Shown piece by piece: positions 30,927 to 33,040 of a stretch of 33,040 nt of DNA (its first letter is position 1; the number at the start of each line of letters is the position of its first letter). The position numbers were made by a program, and so were the translations under genes. Source of the DNA: Reyranella sp. (GTDB lineage Bacteria > Pseudomonadota > Alphaproteobacteria > Reyranellales > Reyranellaceae); NCBI GenBank assembly GCA_019745575.1, contig JAIETA010000069.1:1-33040 (forward strand), given 5' to 3'. The notes under the pieces were generated by a model, which saw only the letters and a list, made by a program, of their open reading frames with translations, was not told the origin of the DNA and did not search any database.

Positions 30927-31607
30927 ATGGGCAAGCCGGAATGGCGCATATCCGAGGGCGCGGTGCCTTACGCCGAGGCGCTGGCGGCCATGGAAGCTCG
31001 CGTGGCCGACATTCGGGCCGGGCGCGCGGGCGAGCTGGTCTGGCTGCTGGAGCACCCGCCGCTCTATACGGCCGGCACCAGTTCGATGGACCGCGACCTG
31101 TTGCAGCCCATGCGCTTTCCCGTGCACGTCGCCGGCCGCGGCGGCCAGTACACCTACCACGGGCCCGGCCAGCGGGTGGCCTACGTCATGCTCGATCTCC
31201 GGGCGCGGCGGCAGGACGTCCGCCGCTTCGTCTCCGATCTCGAGGAGTGGACCATTCGCACGCTGGCACGCTTCGCCGTGGCCGCCGAGCGCCGGCCCGG
31301 CCGCGTCGGCGTCTGGGTGGTGCGGCCCGACAAGCCGCCGCTGCCCGACGGCACGTCGCGCGACGACAAGATCGCCGCCATCGGCGTGCGCATCCGCCAC
31401 TGGGTGTCGTTCCACGGCCTCTCGATCAACGTCGAGCCCGACCTGTCGCACTATCAGGGCATCGTGCCCTGCGGCATCGCCGACCATGGCGTGACGTCGC
31501 TGGTCGATCTCGGCCTGCCGGTCACCCTGGCCGATCTCGATGTGGCGCTGGCCGGGACCTTCGCCGAAGTGTTCGGGGACGCTGTCAGGCCGTCGGCAGC
31601 TGCGTAA
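30927..31607 (+). CDS. lipB: Lipoyl(octanoyl) transferase
   Basis: [73 protein letters not shown]. Confidence 0.95.
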   Translation: MGKPEWRISEGAVPYAEALAAMEARVADIRAGRAGELVWLLEHPPLYTAGTSSMDRDLLQPMRFPVHVAGRGGQYTYHGPGQRVAYVMLDLRARRQDVRRFVSDLEEWTIRTLARFAVAAERRPGRVGVWVVRPDKPPLPDGTSRDDKIAAIGVRIRHWVSFHGLSINVEPDLSHYQGIVPCGIADHGVTSLVDLGLPVTLADLDVALAGTFAEVFGDAVRPSAAA

Positions 31608-31866
31608 AACCCACCGGCAGAACATCGAGATCGACCGGCTCCACGTCGACGGTGTCGACCCGGGCCATCGCCGGGCCGCGCCGGCAGGCGCCGATCATCT
31701 CTCCCACGGCCTGATCGTCGCCGACGATCAGGGCTTCGACCGTGCCGTCGCTGCGATTGCGCACCCAACCCGCAAGGCCGAGCCGTTTACCCGTGGTGAT
31801 CGCCCAGTCACGATAGCCCACGCCCTGCACCCGGCCCGTGACGGTGAGGCGGGCTTGCAGCGCCAT
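31585..31866 (-). CDS. acyP: Acylphosphatase
   Basis: [47 protein letters not shown]. Confidence 0.95.
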   Translation of the reverse strand: MALQARLTVTGRVQGVGYRDWAITTGKRLGLAGWVRNRSDGTVEALIVGDDQAVGEMIGACRRGPAMARVDTVDVEPVDLDVLPVGFTQLPTA

Positions 31867-31870
31867 CGGT

Positions 31871-33040
<1,170 letters not shown>

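Overview
This 33 kb GC-rich window reads as conserved chromosome of an alphaproteobacterium, judged from protein content and gene order (a Reyranella/Rhodospirillales-like lineage is only an impression). From left to right it holds: the dnaX 3' end, ybaB, recR, a DUF4126 protein and bpt; TRAP dctQ-dctM facing two tandem TakP-like solute-binding paralogues; uppP; a minus-strand housekeeping block parC-recO-era-rnc-lepB-acpS-pdxJ-rsh-rpoZ-folK; a NYN-domain gene and a family 5-type uracil-DNA glycosylase; a structured non-coding region that looks like alphaproteobacterial 6S RNA; a minus-strand cluster gpx / sulfite-oxidase-like / acyl-CoA ligase / orphan ABC binding protein / TetR; a five-hairpin palindromic intergenic element; an isovaleryl-CoA dehydrogenase-like gene; a small secreted unknown; mgtE-maeB; tRNA-Leu(GAG); lipB; acyP; and a biotin-dependent carboxylase alpha subunit running off the right edge. 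I found no phage, defence island, CRISPR array or transposase. The least explained signals are the 129-bp multi-hairpin element (25155-25283), the 6S-like RNA (about 20285-20482), the duplicated TRAP binding protein, and the TetR/orphan binding protein/ligase unit. No database search was run. Family calls come from recognising sequence motifs.
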